DNA of 64,000 nt. Origin: SHLQ01 sp964562985 (GTDB lineage Bacteria; Actinomycetota; Acidimicrobiia; Acidimicrobiales; SHLQ01). Numbering within the stretch: the first letter of the stretch is position 1; each line of letters opens with the position of its first letter. Below, in pieces: positions 35,929-44,946 of the stretch. The stretch is from contig CAZLWE010000013.1 in assembly GCA_964562985.1 (NCBI GenBank), forward strand, positions 1 through 64,000. The letters are read 5' to 3'. The translations under genes were made by a program, and so were the position numbers. A model generated the notes under the pieces. The model saw nothing but the letters and a program-made list of their open reading frames with translations, was not told the DNA's origin and searched no databases.

Positions 35929-37844
35929 GGCTGCTCCCACGCCATAGCGATTGCGTCCATCACCTCGTCGGTGGTCATCGATGTGGTGTCGATGACGATC
36001 GCTCCATCGGCGACCATGAGCGGGTCGGTCTCGCGCGTCATGTCCAGATGATCGCGCTCGGCGATCCTCGCTTCCATCGCCGCAACGTCGTCGTCGCCGG
36101 TTTCGGCGCAACGGCGCCGCGCCCGCTCTTGCACGGTGGCGTCGAGATAGATCTTCACCGTGGCGTCGGGGAACACGGCCGTTCCGATGTCTCGACCCTC
36201 TAGAACGGCCGCACCCCGTGCGCCAGCCCACGCTCGCTGCGCTGCCACGAGCACCTTTCGAACGCCTGGGTTCGCGGCGACTACGGAGACATTGGCGGTT
36301 ACCTCAGGCTCGCGAATCGCAGCGGTCACGTCGACCCCGTCGATCACGACCGATGAACGGCCCATCACAATCGTGGCGGCTTCCGCAGCGGCCGATACGG
36401 CTGCATGATCATCGAGATCGACTCCGGCTTCGAGTACCGCGTAGGTGACCGCTCGATACATCGCGCCGGTGTCGAGGTGCGGAAGTCGGAGCCGCCCAGA
36501 AACATTCTTCGCCACCGTCGACTTACCACTACCCGCCGGACCGTCGATCGCCAGAACTTGTGGTGTCGTGCTCGCCGACGCCCGCAGATCGTCGACGAAG
36601 CCCCAGAATCCCGGGAAGGTCTTCGCCACGCATCCAGGGTCGTTCACGGTGACCTCGTCGTGGGTCAACCCGATCAAGGCCATCGACATCGCCATCCGGT
36701 GGTCCTCGTAGGTCTCCACCGCAGCAGGCGTGTGTGGTCCGCCGACGACCGTGAATCCGTCGTCATCGATGCGAGCCTCAATACCGAGCCGATTCAGTTC
36801 ATCCACCGAAGCCTGCACCCGGTCAGACTCTTTGGTGGTCCGGATGAACCCGATGCCGGTCACGCTGCTCGTGCCGCGGGCCTTGGCCGCCAACGCACCG
36901 AACGTGGGCGCGGTGTCGCTCATATCGCCCAGATCGACTGTCAGCGGCTCCAACACGCCACTCCCACGCACTTCGATCGAGTCCTCGTCAACCCACACGG
37001 ATGCACCCATTGGATCGAGCACCCGTTTCGCAAACTCGACGTCGCCCTGCGTCGAATTCGAACCCAGGCCCAACACCTTCACTCGCCCACCGACAATCGC
37101 TGCAGCCGCGAGGGGGTAGGTGGCGGTCGAGGCGTCGGGTTCGATGTGGTACTCGGTAGGGGAATACCCCGAACCCTCGACGGTGATCTTGTTTGGCTGC
37201 GCGTTGACCTCGGCGCCGAACGCCTCCATGACCGCCACGGTCATATCGATGTATGGCTGCGACACCGGAGTGCCGACGAGGGTGAGGTCCAACCCGTTAG
37301 GGAAAGCCGGTGCCGCCAGCAGCAAGCCCGAAATGAACTGACTCGAGACCTCGGCACCGATCGACACCTCCCGGCCCGTGATCGTGCCCGAGACGGTCAT
37401 CGGCAGATTGTCGGCCCCCACCGAAGCACCAAGGTCTCGCAATGCTTGCGCCAGCTCACCCATTGGGCGTGCCCGCATCTGTTCGTGCCCGGTCAGGGTT
37501 CCTCCACCGGCGATTGCCAGGAGCGGCAACAAGAAACGAGCACTCGTACCTGACTGGTTCGCGTCGAGATCCGCTTGGGGTATGGCGAGATCATTCCCCC
37601 GGCCCTGCACCGTCACCGTGGTGGCGTCGATCGAACACACAACGCCCAAGAGTTCGAGAGCGCCGATCATCGCCCGGGTGTCGTCGGACAGGCCGACCCC
37701 GGTGAGCGTGGACGTGCCTGCGGCCAACGCCGCAACGATCAACGCCCGGTTGGTGAGACTCTTCGAGCCGGGCAGAACAACATCGAGATCGAGCGCGCCC
37801 TCGATCGGTGTGACCGTCTTCTGACCCATCGGGGATTCGGTCAT
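35925..37844 (-). CDS. aroA-cmk: Fused EPSP synthase (AroA) - cytidylate kinase (Cmk)
   Basis: A 639-residue fusion of two unrelated enzymes. Residues 1-424 are EPSP synthase, the sixth shikimate step: LPGSKSLTNRALIVAAL, NQSGTSARFLLPLLA, and EVSSQFISGLLLAAP with active-site Arg/Lys/Asp residues in RTTKESDR. Residues 428-639 are CMP/dCMP kinase: the P-loop is IDGPAGSGKST, then LDTGAMYRA, and the lid has EGRDIGTAVFPDA. Both halves look intact. ATGA overlap with tyrA upstream and GTGA overlap with plsC downstream show tight coupling. The fusion ties CTP/dCTP supply to aromatic synthesis only by expression, as far as can be seen. Confidence 0.95.
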   Translation of the reverse strand: MTESPMGQKTVTPIEGALDLDVVLPGSKSLTNRALIVAALAAGTSTLTGVGLSDDTRAMIGALELLGVVCSIDATTVTVQGRGNDLAIPQADLDANQSGTSARFLLPLLAIAGGGTLTGHEQMRARPMGELAQALRDLGASVGADNLPMTVSGTITGREVSIGAEVSSQFISGLLLAAPAFPNGLDLTLVGTPVSQPYIDMTVAVMEAFGAEVNAQPNKITVEGSGYSPTEYHIEPDASTATYPLAAAAIVGGRVKVLGLGSNSTQGDVEFAKRVLDPMGASVWVDEDSIEVRGSGVLEPLTVDLGDMSDTAPTFGALAAKARGTSSVTGIGFIRTTKESDRVQASVDELNRLGIEARIDDDGFTVVGGPHTPAAVETYEDHRMAMSMALIGLTHDEVTVNDPGCVAKTFPGFWGFVDDLRASASTTPQVLAIDGPAGSGKSTVAKNVSGRLRLPHLDTGAMYRAVTYAVLEAGVDLDDHAAVSAAAEAATIVMGRSSVVIDGVDVTAAIREPEVTANVSVVAANPGVRKVLVAAQRAWAGARGAAVLEGRDIGTAVFPDATVKIYLDATVQERARRRCAETGDDDVAAMEARIAERDHLDMTRETDPLMVADGAIVIDTTSMTTDEVMDAIAMAWEQP

Positions 37845-38917
37845 GACAGCGGACGCACCGACGGACGGTAGCCCTGAGCCAACAAGCCGCCCTTGAAGAC
37901 GTCGGCCACGTCGGTGTCGACCAACAACACGATCACGCCCGTTGGGCCCTCAGCGGAGTGTGCGATCTCCAAGTCGAAGATATTGACGTCGAGCTTGGCG
38001 GCCAGCCCAGTGACCGCAGCCAATTCGCCACGCTCGTCCTTGATCCGGACTCGAACCTCCGACAACCCGGGAGGCAGCGGTGTGGATGTGGGCAGGTTGA
38101 CTCTCGCAGCGCGGGCATCGGTCAGCACATCACGAATAGCCCCAGCGTCCTCCCCCGCAACCGCGTGGCGCATCTCGGTCAAACCAGCAATGACCTCGTC
38201 GAGCGCTTCGGTAATCGCGGCTGAGTTCTGTAAACAGATCGGCGGCCAAATCGTCGGCGACCCCGACGCGATCCGAGTCATGTCACGGAAACCGCCCGCA
38301 GCCAGACGCAACATGGCCAAGTGCTCGTCACTACGACGGCTCGCCAGGTTCATCAAGGTCGCGGCCGTCAGATGCGGAACATGCGACACGGTGGCGACCA
38401 TACGGTCATGAGCAGCAGGCTCCAATGTGAGCGGGTCAGCCCCCAGGGCCACCACCAACTCGTGCATCGCAGCGAACGTTTGGTCAGTGGTCTCGATCGT
38501 CGGCGTGATCACCCAGGCAGCACCCCGGAAAAGGTCTGGACGGGCCCCGCCTAGACCACTTTGCTCTGAACCTGCCATGGGGTGCGACGGCACAAACCGC
38601 TCATGGCTCACGGCTTGGGCGATAACGCCCTTCACGCTGCCCGTGTCGGTGACCCAACCGGTCGTCTCGGCCAACGCCTGCTTCACTCCGTCTGGAACGT
38701 GATCGACGGGCGTAGCAACCACCGTCAAGGCTGCATCAGCCGGTAAGCCCTCGCGTTCGATGATTCCATCGGCGACAGCCCGCTCAACGGCGGCTTCATC
38801 CTGGTCGATTCCGCCAACCACATAGCCAAGATCGCGCAACGCAAGCGCCACGCTTCCCCCGATCAGCCCCAGGCCAATCACCCCAGCAGTTTTCTGACTC
38901 GACACCACATCAGACAT
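37841..38917 (-). CDS. tyrA: Prephenate dehydrogenase with C-terminal ACT domain
   Basis: A 358-residue enzyme oxidising prephenate to 4-hydroxyphenylpyruvate for tyrosine. The NAD site is VIGLGLIGGSVALALRDLG (residues 13-31). The active site has VTDTGSVKG and SHPMAGSEQSG, and the helical domain VATVSHVPHLTA. The C-terminal 75 residues are ACT-like (RVRIKDERGELAAVTGLAAK), suggesting feedback by tyrosine or another amino acid. The stop overlaps the aroA-cmk start (ATGA). rluB lies 35 nt upstream in the same operon. Confidence 0.94.
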   Translation of the reverse strand: MSDVVSSQKTAGVIGLGLIGGSVALALRDLGYVVGGIDQDEAAVERAVADGIIEREGLPADAALTVVATPVDHVPDGVKQALAETTGWVTDTGSVKGVIAQAVSHERFVPSHPMAGSEQSGLGGARPDLFRGAAWVITPTIETTDQTFAAMHELVVALGADPLTLEPAAHDRMVATVSHVPHLTAATLMNLASRRSDEHLAMLRLAAGGFRDMTRIASGSPTIWPPICLQNSAAITEALDEVIAGLTEMRHAVAGEDAGAIRDVLTDARAARVNLPTSTPLPPGLSEVRVRIKDERGELAAVTGLAAKLDVNIFDLEIAHSAEGPTGVIVLLVDTDVADVFKGGLLAQGYRPSVRPLS

Positions 38918-38952
38918 AGCCCGAAAGCCTACCGTCTGCTGCGTGAGTGGAG

Positions 38953-39717
38953 TTAGGCGTCGCCGGCGTTCTCACCGTCAGCAGCAACGCTCGCATCAGC
39001 GATCGCCGCCTCGATCTCACGAAGCTCGGCTCCGGTGACATCTCGCCACTCCCCTGGACCCAGCGTCGTGTCGGTGATCGTACCGATGCGGGTTCGCACC
39101 AAGCGCGCAACCGGATGGCCGACGGCTTCGCACATGCGCCGGATCTGCCGGTTGCGGCCCTCGTGTATCACGAACCGCAGCAATCCCGGCTGTAGCTCGG
39201 ACACCTTCGCTGGCGACGTCACGCCATCGTCGAGTTCCACACCCTCGCGCAGCGTCCGTAGCGCACCAGGCTTGGGTGAGCCCTCCACACTGACGAGGTA
39301 TTCCTTGTCGACGCCGAACGAGGGATGGGTCAGGCGTTGGGTGAGCCCGCCATCATTGGTCAACAGGATCAGCCCCTCACTGTCAGCATCGAGGCGACCC
39401 ACGGGAAACAGTCGCTCTTCCGCCCCGATCAGATCCACGACGGTCTCGCGATCATGTGTGTCTTCGGCCGTAGAAATCACGCCCACCGGCTTGTTCAGCA
39501 GGACCGTCCTTCGGGTGGGATCCACCGAGACCACAACGCCGTCGACTCGCAGCTCGTCGACGAGCGGGTCAACCTTGTCGCCCAAGGTCGCTATCTCGCC
39601 ATTCACCGTGATGCGTTCTTCCTCGATCATGTCCTCACAGACACGCCTGGAAGCCACACCCGCCGCGGCCAGAACCTTCTGAACCCGTTGTTTAGGGGCG
39701 GGTTCGCCTCCGCTCAT
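38953..39717 (-). CDS. rluB: rRNA large-subunit pseudouridine synthase, RluB type
   Basis: A 254-residue pseudouridine synthase. The S4 RNA-binding domain is at the N-terminus (QRVQKVLAAAGVASRRVCED, residues 10-29). The catalytic Asp is in VGRLDADSEGLILLTNDG, and the RsuA/RluB-family end has VIHEGRNRQIRRMCEAVG. By family it modifies 23S rRNA near position 2605. It starts in the stop region of scpB (ATGA), in the conserved scpA-scpB-rluB order seen across Gram-positive bacteria. Confidence 0.95.
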   Translation of the reverse strand: MSGGEPAPKQRVQKVLAAAGVASRRVCEDMIEEERITVNGEIATLGDKVDPLVDELRVDGVVVSVDPTRRTVLLNKPVGVISTAEDTHDRETVVDLIGAEERLFPVGRLDADSEGLILLTNDGGLTQRLTHPSFGVDKEYLVSVEGSPKPGALRTLREGVELDDGVTSPAKVSELQPGLLRFVIHEGRNRQIRRMCEAVGHPVARLVRTRIGTITDTTLGPGEWRDVTGAELREIEAAIADASVAADGENAGDA

Positions 39718-40436
39718 TCGGCTGAGGAATCTACGATGACCTCGTCGCGCAGATCGATAACCACTTCGTCCGCGCTGACCTCGGCCGGTTGAGCGTCGGA
39801 GGTCTCCTCGGCGGCCACCTCAGGAATTTCGGGATCGAAGCGCAAGCCGTTCTCCAACGCCTCCACGATGTCCGGCTCGGGTACGAAGTCGCCCAACTCG
39901 GGGAGGTCGACGATCGAGTCGATATTGAGCCGCTCAAGGAAGAGCGCCGTCGTGCCATACATCACCGCTTGTCCTGGACCGGGGTCCCGAGAGACCTCGG
40001 CAATGTAGCCACGAGTGTTCAAGGTCCGCATTACGGCATCTACCGACACGCCACGGATCGCGGCAACCTGTGCTCGCGAAATGGGCTGCTTGTAGGCAAC
40101 GATGGCCAACGTTTCGAGCGCTGCGGCCGACAGACGCGCTACCTGGCCCTCCAAGACGAATCGCTCCACGTACGCGGCCTGCTCGGGATGACTTTGGTAT
40201 CGGTAACCACCGGCCACCCGTGCGAGCACGAATCCTCGACCCGAGTCTCGGTACTGTTGGTCGAGGGCCGCACATGCGGCCTCGACGTCGTCGATCGTCG
40301 TCTCCACAAGCTGAGCCAACAGCCGCGGTTCGATCGGCCGCTCGGCGACCATCAAGACCGCCTCGATCGCGGCCATCAACTCATCGGGCAGGACGGCCGT
40401 GTCTTGCGAACCGTTCCTATTCACCGTGTCGGTCAT
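39714..40436 (-). CDS. scpB: Segregation and condensation protein B
   Basis: A 240-residue kleisin-interacting protein of the SMC-ScpAB complex. Two winged-helix domains are seen: AAIEAVLMVAERPIEPRLLA and SAAALETLAIVAYKQPISRAQ, followed by AAIRGVSVDAVMRTLNTRG. The C-terminal 45 residues are acidic and Ala/Glu-rich, probably disordered. The start overlaps scpA (ATGA) and the end overlaps rluB, so all three are translationally linked. Confidence 0.96.
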   Translation of the reverse strand: MTDTVNRNGSQDTAVLPDELMAAIEAVLMVAERPIEPRLLAQLVETTIDDVEAACAALDQQYRDSGRGFVLARVAGGYRYQSHPEQAAYVERFVLEGQVARLSAAALETLAIVAYKQPISRAQVAAIRGVSVDAVMRTLNTRGYIAEVSRDPGPGQAVMYGTTALFLERLNIDSIVDLPELGDFVPEPDIVEALENGLRFDPEIPEVAAEETSDAQPAEVSADEVVIDLRDEVIVDSSAE

Positions 40437-41212
40437 CCGTCGTACCTATCAATTGCCAAAGCTTCGAGGGCACCGGCGGGGTCGCCACCGGTCCACTGCA
40501 GTTCAATATCGCCAAACGCCCGCGCTTGGGTGATGTCGATCATGCCCTGCTTAAACAGTTCCAAGATGGCCAAGAATCGCACCACCACTTCGAGCCGATC
40601 GACGAGATTCGATGTGAGCGAGCGGAAGGTCACCAACCCGGCGCCAGGCAACTCGTCTACGAACTCGCGAACCGCGTCTTCCACCGACGCCGTAACCGGA
40701 CTCACATGGTAGAGGTCAAGTACGGGCTCGGGCTTGGGCGTGAGCGCCCGGATACAGGCGGCCCGCAAGTCGTCCACGTCGATTCCCTCGAGCAGATCGG
40801 GGGCCACGTGCATAAAACGCTCTTCGATCCCCGCAACGCGGGGATACGTGCGGCGACCCGCGTCGTGCAACTGCCGCAGTATCGATGCCGCGTCCTTGAA
40901 CGTCTTGCACTCCACAAGGCGCGACAACAAAAGGTCCCGCTCTTCAAAGAGCGCTAGCTCATCGTCCAGGTCGATGTCGTCGTTATCTGGAAGCAGCCGT
41001 CGAGCCTTGAGTTCCACCAACGTGGCGGCGATCAACAAGAACTCGGTGGCAACCTCCAGGTCGAGTTGTTCCATCCGCTCGATCTCGACCAGGTACGCGT
41101 CGACGATGGTCGCCAATGAGATGTCGTACAGTTCAACTTCTTCGGAAAGGATGAGGTGCAACAACAGGTCGAAGGGACCGTTGAACACCTGGGTTTCGAC
41201 CTCGTAGGACAT
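40433..41212 (-). CDS. scpA: Segregation and condensation protein A (kleisin)
   Basis: A 259-residue kleisin bridging SMC heads in chromosome condensation. The N-terminal SMC-neck-binding part has FNGPFDLLLHLILSEEVELYD, then VATEFLLIAATLVELKARRLLP; the C-terminal winged helix ends the chain. I start at the ATG at 41212 (MSYEVETQVF); upstream in-frame codons add only Arg-rich residues with no homology and run toward the divergent photolyase gene. It is the first gene of the operon that continues scpB, rluB, tyrA, aroA-cmk, plsC. Confidence 0.95.
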   Translation of the reverse strand: MSYEVETQVFNGPFDLLLHLILSEEVELYDISLATIVDAYLVEIERMEQLDLEVATEFLLIAATLVELKARRLLPDNDDIDLDDELALFEERDLLLSRLVECKTFKDAASILRQLHDAGRRTYPRVAGIEERFMHVAPDLLEGIDVDDLRAACIRALTPKPEPVLDLYHVSPVTASVEDAVREFVDELPGAGLVTFRSLTSNLVDRLEVVVRFLAILELFKQGMIDITQARAFGDIELQWTGGDPAGALEALAIDRYDG

Positions 41213-41262
41213 CGGAGCCGATCGTATCGTCCGTGGGTCCGTCTCGACATCACGGGCGCCCC

Positions 41263-41268
41263 TACGAT
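41263..41268 (+). promoter_or_regulatory. -10 hexamer TACGAT of phrB
   Basis: TACGAT ends 6 nt before the GTG start at 41275 and decides that start. Confidence 0.5.
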
Positions 41269-41274
41269 TGCGCC

Positions 41275-42636
41275 GTGTCACGCGCGCTCGTCTGGTTTCG
41301 AAACGACCTCCGCCTCGAAGCGAACCCCGCGTTTGCCAATGCGACCGCCCAACACGACGAGGTCGCGTGCGTGGTGATCCTCGACCGACGCATCCTCGCG
41401 AACGTGGGTCCCTTCAGGAGGGCGATGTTTCTCGCGAACGTCGCTGCTCTCCGAGACGACGTCGCCTCCGCCGGAGGAAATCTCCATGTCCTATCCGACA
41501 ATCCCGTCGACACACTGGTGGCACTCTGCGCCGAGCACCAGGTCGATGCGTTCTACGCGAACCACGCAGCGTCCGGCTTCGCCCAAGCGCGAGATCGCCA
41601 GGTTCGAGAACGCATTGGCCCCCCAGTCATCGGGTCGTGGGGAACGCTCATTACCGAACCCGGCACCGTCCTGACACAGAAAGGCACGCTGTCACGGGTT
41701 TTCACCCCGTTCTGGAAGAAGTGGGCGCAAGCCTCACTCCCCGACCTCCCCAAACCCGGTTCGGCCAACCTCATTGCGCTCGATGGCCTAGTGGACCTCG
41801 ACGTGACCTTCGATGATCCACCCCTTCCCGCCGGAAACGACGCCGCCCATGCCCGTCTCGCCACCTGGCTCGACGTCGTCGAGGACTACCCGACGACCCG
41901 AGATCTCCCCGCCATTGCCGGCACCTCGGCGCTATCTGCAGACCTGCGATTCGGCACGATCTCCCCTCGTACAGTGCTCGATGTGGTCGGCACCGCAACG
42001 TCAGGTCGCGAATCCTTCGTCCGCCAACTCGCCTGGCGCGACTGGTACGCCCACCTGCTCTTCGAGACGCCGTCCATGATCACCAAGGCGGTCCGCCCGC
42101 AATATGACAACATCGAATGGGCCCGCGACCCTGACGGCCTCGCCGCTTGGCAGGAGGGTCGAACGGGGTACCCAATCGTCGATGCGGGAATGCGCCAACT
42201 CGCAAGCACGGGTTGGATGCACAACCGCGTACGCATGATCGTCGGCTCGTTCCTCGTCAAGGATCTCCTCATCGACTGGCGCGAGGGCGAACGTTGGTTT
42301 CGGCGAATGCTCATCGATGGCGAACCATCCCAGAACGCCGGAAACTGGCAATGGGTGGCGGGCACCGGCACCGATGCCGCTCCCTACTTCCGGATTTTCA
42401 ACCCCATCTCCCAAAGCCGAAAGTTCGATGCCTCAGGCGACTACATCCGTCGATGGGTTCCCGAACTACGCGACCTCGACGCCAAGACCATCCACGCCCC
42501 CTGGGTAGCAGGCCCTCTCGACCTGGCTGCGGCCAACGTGATCCTCGGCGACACCTACCCCGCGCCCATCATCGATCACGCCTTCGCCCGAGACCGCACC
42601 CTAACCGCTTACAAACGGGCGCTCGGCAAGGACTGA
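41275..42636 (+). CDS. phrB: Deoxyribodipyrimidine photo-lyase
   Basis: A 453-residue FAD enzyme that splits UV-induced cyclobutane pyrimidine dimers using light. The N-terminal antenna domain begins LVWFRNDLRLEANPAF. The FAD domain shows FVRQLAWRDWYAHLL, GRTGYPIVDAGMRQL, WMHNRVRMIVGSFLVKDL and QNAGNWQWVAGTGTDAAPYFRIF, the class I photolyase series. The Trp residues of the electron-transfer chain are kept in these blocks. The GTG at 41275 is chosen for TACGAT 6 nt upstream. Divergent from scpA, convergent with the TgpA-like gene. Confidence 0.95.
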   Translation: MSRALVWFRNDLRLEANPAFANATAQHDEVACVVILDRRILANVGPFRRAMFLANVAALRDDVASAGGNLHVLSDNPVDTLVALCAEHQVDAFYANHAASGFAQARDRQVRERIGPPVIGSWGTLITEPGTVLTQKGTLSRVFTPFWKKWAQASLPDLPKPGSANLIALDGLVDLDVTFDDPPLPAGNDAAHARLATWLDVVEDYPTTRDLPAIAGTSALSADLRFGTISPRTVLDVVGTATSGRESFVRQLAWRDWYAHLLFETPSMITKAVRPQYDNIEWARDPDGLAAWQEGRTGYPIVDAGMRQLASTGWMHNRVRMIVGSFLVKDLLIDWREGERWFRRMLIDGEPSQNAGNWQWVAGTGTDAAPYFRIFNPISQSRKFDASGDYIRRWVPELRDLDAKTIHAPWVAGPLDLAAANVILGDTYPAPIIDHAFARDRTLTAYKRALGKD

Positions 42637-42750
42637 GAAAATTCCGCAGAGCACACCGAGCCGAAGGCGAATGTGCGATTGCGGCGAGAAATTGGGGCGA
42701 ACGCGTGCCGCCAAAATTGGGGCGCAGTCCTTGGCGGCTAAGCCTTCGCC
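42637..42750. repeat. Intergenic repeats between convergent phrB and TgpA-like genes
   Basis: The 114-nt gap holds two direct copies of AAATTGGGGCG (42689-42699 and 42714-42724). AAGGCGAA at 42664-42671 can pair with TTCGCCTT further right, near 42744. It may work as a bidirectional terminator or be degenerate coding sequence; no T-run is clear. Confidence 0.35.
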
Positions 42751-44946
42751 TTACACCTTTTCTAGGAGTGGCCTTGGGTCTACTCGGGCCTTGAACTTCT
42801 GTGCTGAGGAACGGGTCTCGTTGAGTTGTTCATCGAACAGTTGGACTTCGTCCCAGACGGTGTCTGCCGCTGCGGCGCTTGGCTCTCGGTCTGAGTAGAT
42901 CGTGGTGGTCACATAGGGAGCGAGCGTCGACAATGACGACGACGCGTGCACACCAAGATCGCGACGAGCGGCGTTGACGATTTCCTTCACGGTCATATCC
43001 GAAGAGATATCGACACCGGCTTCGAGCAACCGGTCCTTCGATTCCTGCCATCCAGCGAGAACGCGTTCGGTCGGGTCTTCAAGGTTTCGTCGGTAGCGGC
43101 GACGAAGCACCTTGTAGATGACCACGACAACGAGCAGCATGATTGGGAACAGCACGAGGACTAGGCCCGACAGCACCAGCACGCGAACACCCGCACTTGT
43201 TTCGGTGAGTTCTTGGTCGGGCTCGTCGTTCTCGGTTGGGTCGTCGGCACTTGGGGTCGGCCCTTCACGCGCAGGCTGGCCCTCGGGGATCGGCGTGGCG
43301 TCATCGGCGTTCGCTTGCGCCTCGCCACTCGTCGGCGGAATCGGATCGAAAGCGACCCAACCGATGCCTTCGAAGAGCACCTCAGGCCAGGCGTCGTAAT
43401 TGCTTGACGAAACCGTGTCGAGGAATACCAAGGAGGTGTCCTCTGTCGACTCCTGGGCGATCCGGTAGCCAACCATCACCCGGGTTGGGAAACCTTGTTG
43501 TCGGGCGGCGATCGCAAACGCGGAGACGAACTGGTCTCGGTAGCCTTCACCGTCCACCAAGAACTCTTCGACCCGGCCGACCGCTGTTCCTGACCGTTCA
43601 TCGTTGACGAGGGTCAGCTCGTCGCGTAGCAGGGTTTCCAGGCTCTCGAGTCGCTCGAAGTCACTCGCACCCTCGATGGCTGCACCGAGCTCAACAATCG
43701 GTGAATCCGGCCCGATAGTCGGCAGCTCCAGGAAACGAGGGTCGGAGCGGTCGGCAACCGCGACACCACGCTCGTCGTCGTTCGGGGCAGCCACCTCAGA
43801 CACCACCGCGTACGTCCGCTCGCTCTCGTCGGCTCGATTCAGCAATGACCCCGAGTCTTCGTCGAACCAAACATCGTCTGCTTCGATCCGGGTCACCGGT
43901 TGACCAGCCGGTAACCATGGGGAGTCCTCCGCCAAGATGACGATCTCCTGGCGCACAGACAGGGTCTCGACCGTTCGCTCAAAGGGCACCTCGATATCGG
44001 CCGATGTTGCGGCGTAGGTCGAGTTCGTCGTCCAGTTCACGCCGTCGTAGGAGTCGAGGGCCACAAGCCCGATCCTGTTAAAGAAGACAGCCGAGGGGGC
44101 TGCCGGCAAGTTCAACTCGAATGCGGGTTCATTCGCTTCGCGGAGAGACTTGAGCTGGGCTAGCGGGTTTACTGCCGAGGCGGTGACGACATCTTCGTCT
44201 CGTAGTTGTCGGGGGTCGAATGGTTCGTCCCGGCCGGGTAGCACGAACGCAAGGAGCGGAGCCAGCGCTGCGAGGAGAATCAAAGGTCCGATTCCCGCGA
44301 TGAGACGTTCCGTAAGCATCCGCTCGCCAACGAACTCGGTAACACGCGTCCGCTCATCGCTATCGAGTTGGGAGCGGGGTACTGCCCGAACGAGCGATAG
44401 CAGAAGCGCCGCCGCCAACAAGCCGACGATCAACACATAGGCAGATGTACCGCTCGGGGCACCGATTGGCAGCGAGATCGCAACGAAAATGACCGCAGGA
44501 ATTGCTGCCGACGCGGACTGCTCTGATCGAATAAGCAGGACGCCCGTCACCGAGCCAGTGATCCATGCCATCGTCGCGACGAACCCGATGCCAGCAGGAA
44601 CGCCCGTGTTGATAGGCAAGGTTTCCGCCAGGGTGTTCCTCCAACCATCGATGGTCATGTCGAACAACAGCGGACCGATATCACCTGCTCCGGTAAAGGA
44701 GGAACTCGGCAAGACGACGGCGAGCAGCAGGAAAAGCACGCCACCGATGATCAACGCAGCCGTTCGCAGAAATGGACCCATCGCGGTCCTGCTCAGGGCG
44801 ACAGCGAGCACGCCCGAGACGAGTACGCCCAGAAGAACCGGTGGGATCCAGCCCGGGCCGGCGAAGACGCGGCTGTAAAAGAGCGCTGACACCGTCAATA
44901 GCAGGCCCGCCGCCGAGACCTGACCCAAAAACACCTGCTGATTCAT
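42751..44946 (-). CDS. TgpA-like membrane protein with degenerate transglutaminase-like domain
   Basis: A 731-residue membrane protein (DUF3488-transglutaminase-like architecture). Six or more membrane helices lie in residues 1-230, an extracytoplasmic domain at about 235-590, a last helix near 610, and a DUF4129-like cytoplasmic tail. The expected catalytic Cys of the G-Y-C-x-Q-F motif is Arg470 (GYRDQF), and the His of AHAWxE is Asp518 (NYDAWPEV). Only the Asp of FDP (residue 534) is kept. So peptidase/transferase activity is unlikely. The ATG at 44946 overlaps the DUF58 stop (ATGA). Part of the MoxR-DUF58-TgpA operon. Confidence 0.88.
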   Translation of the reverse strand: MNQQVFLGQVSAAGLLLTVSALFYSRVFAGPGWIPPVLLGVLVSGVLAVALSRTAMGPFLRTAALIIGGVLFLLLAVVLPSSSFTGAGDIGPLLFDMTIDGWRNTLAETLPINTGVPAGIGFVATMAWITGSVTGVLLIRSEQSASAAIPAVIFVAISLPIGAPSGTSAYVLIVGLLAAALLLSLVRAVPRSQLDSDERTRVTEFVGERMLTERLIAGIGPLILLAALAPLLAFVLPGRDEPFDPRQLRDEDVVTASAVNPLAQLKSLREANEPAFELNLPAAPSAVFFNRIGLVALDSYDGVNWTTNSTYAATSADIEVPFERTVETLSVRQEIVILAEDSPWLPAGQPVTRIEADDVWFDEDSGSLLNRADESERTYAVVSEVAAPNDDERGVAVADRSDPRFLELPTIGPDSPIVELGAAIEGASDFERLESLETLLRDELTLVNDERSGTAVGRVEEFLVDGEGYRDQFVSAFAIAARQQGFPTRVMVGYRIAQESTEDTSLVFLDTVSSSNYDAWPEVLFEGIGWVAFDPIPPTSGEAQANADDATPIPEGQPAREGPTPSADDPTENDEPDQELTETSAGVRVLVLSGLVLVLFPIMLLVVVVIYKVLRRRYRRNLEDPTERVLAGWQESKDRLLEAGVDISSDMTVKEIVNAARRDLGVHASSSLSTLAPYVTTTIYSDREPSAAAADTVWDEVQLFDEQLNETRSSAQKFKARVDPRPLLEKV

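Noticed and set aside
35929..36231. N-terminal extension of PlsC
   Set aside because: It is a highly Arg-rich frame within cmk; GTG at 35928 overlaps the cmk stop and begins the homologous region.
36405..37553. 382-aa plus-strand ORF opposite aroA-cmk
   Set aside because: Shadow of a well-supported enzyme gene; Arg/His-rich with no recognisable motif.
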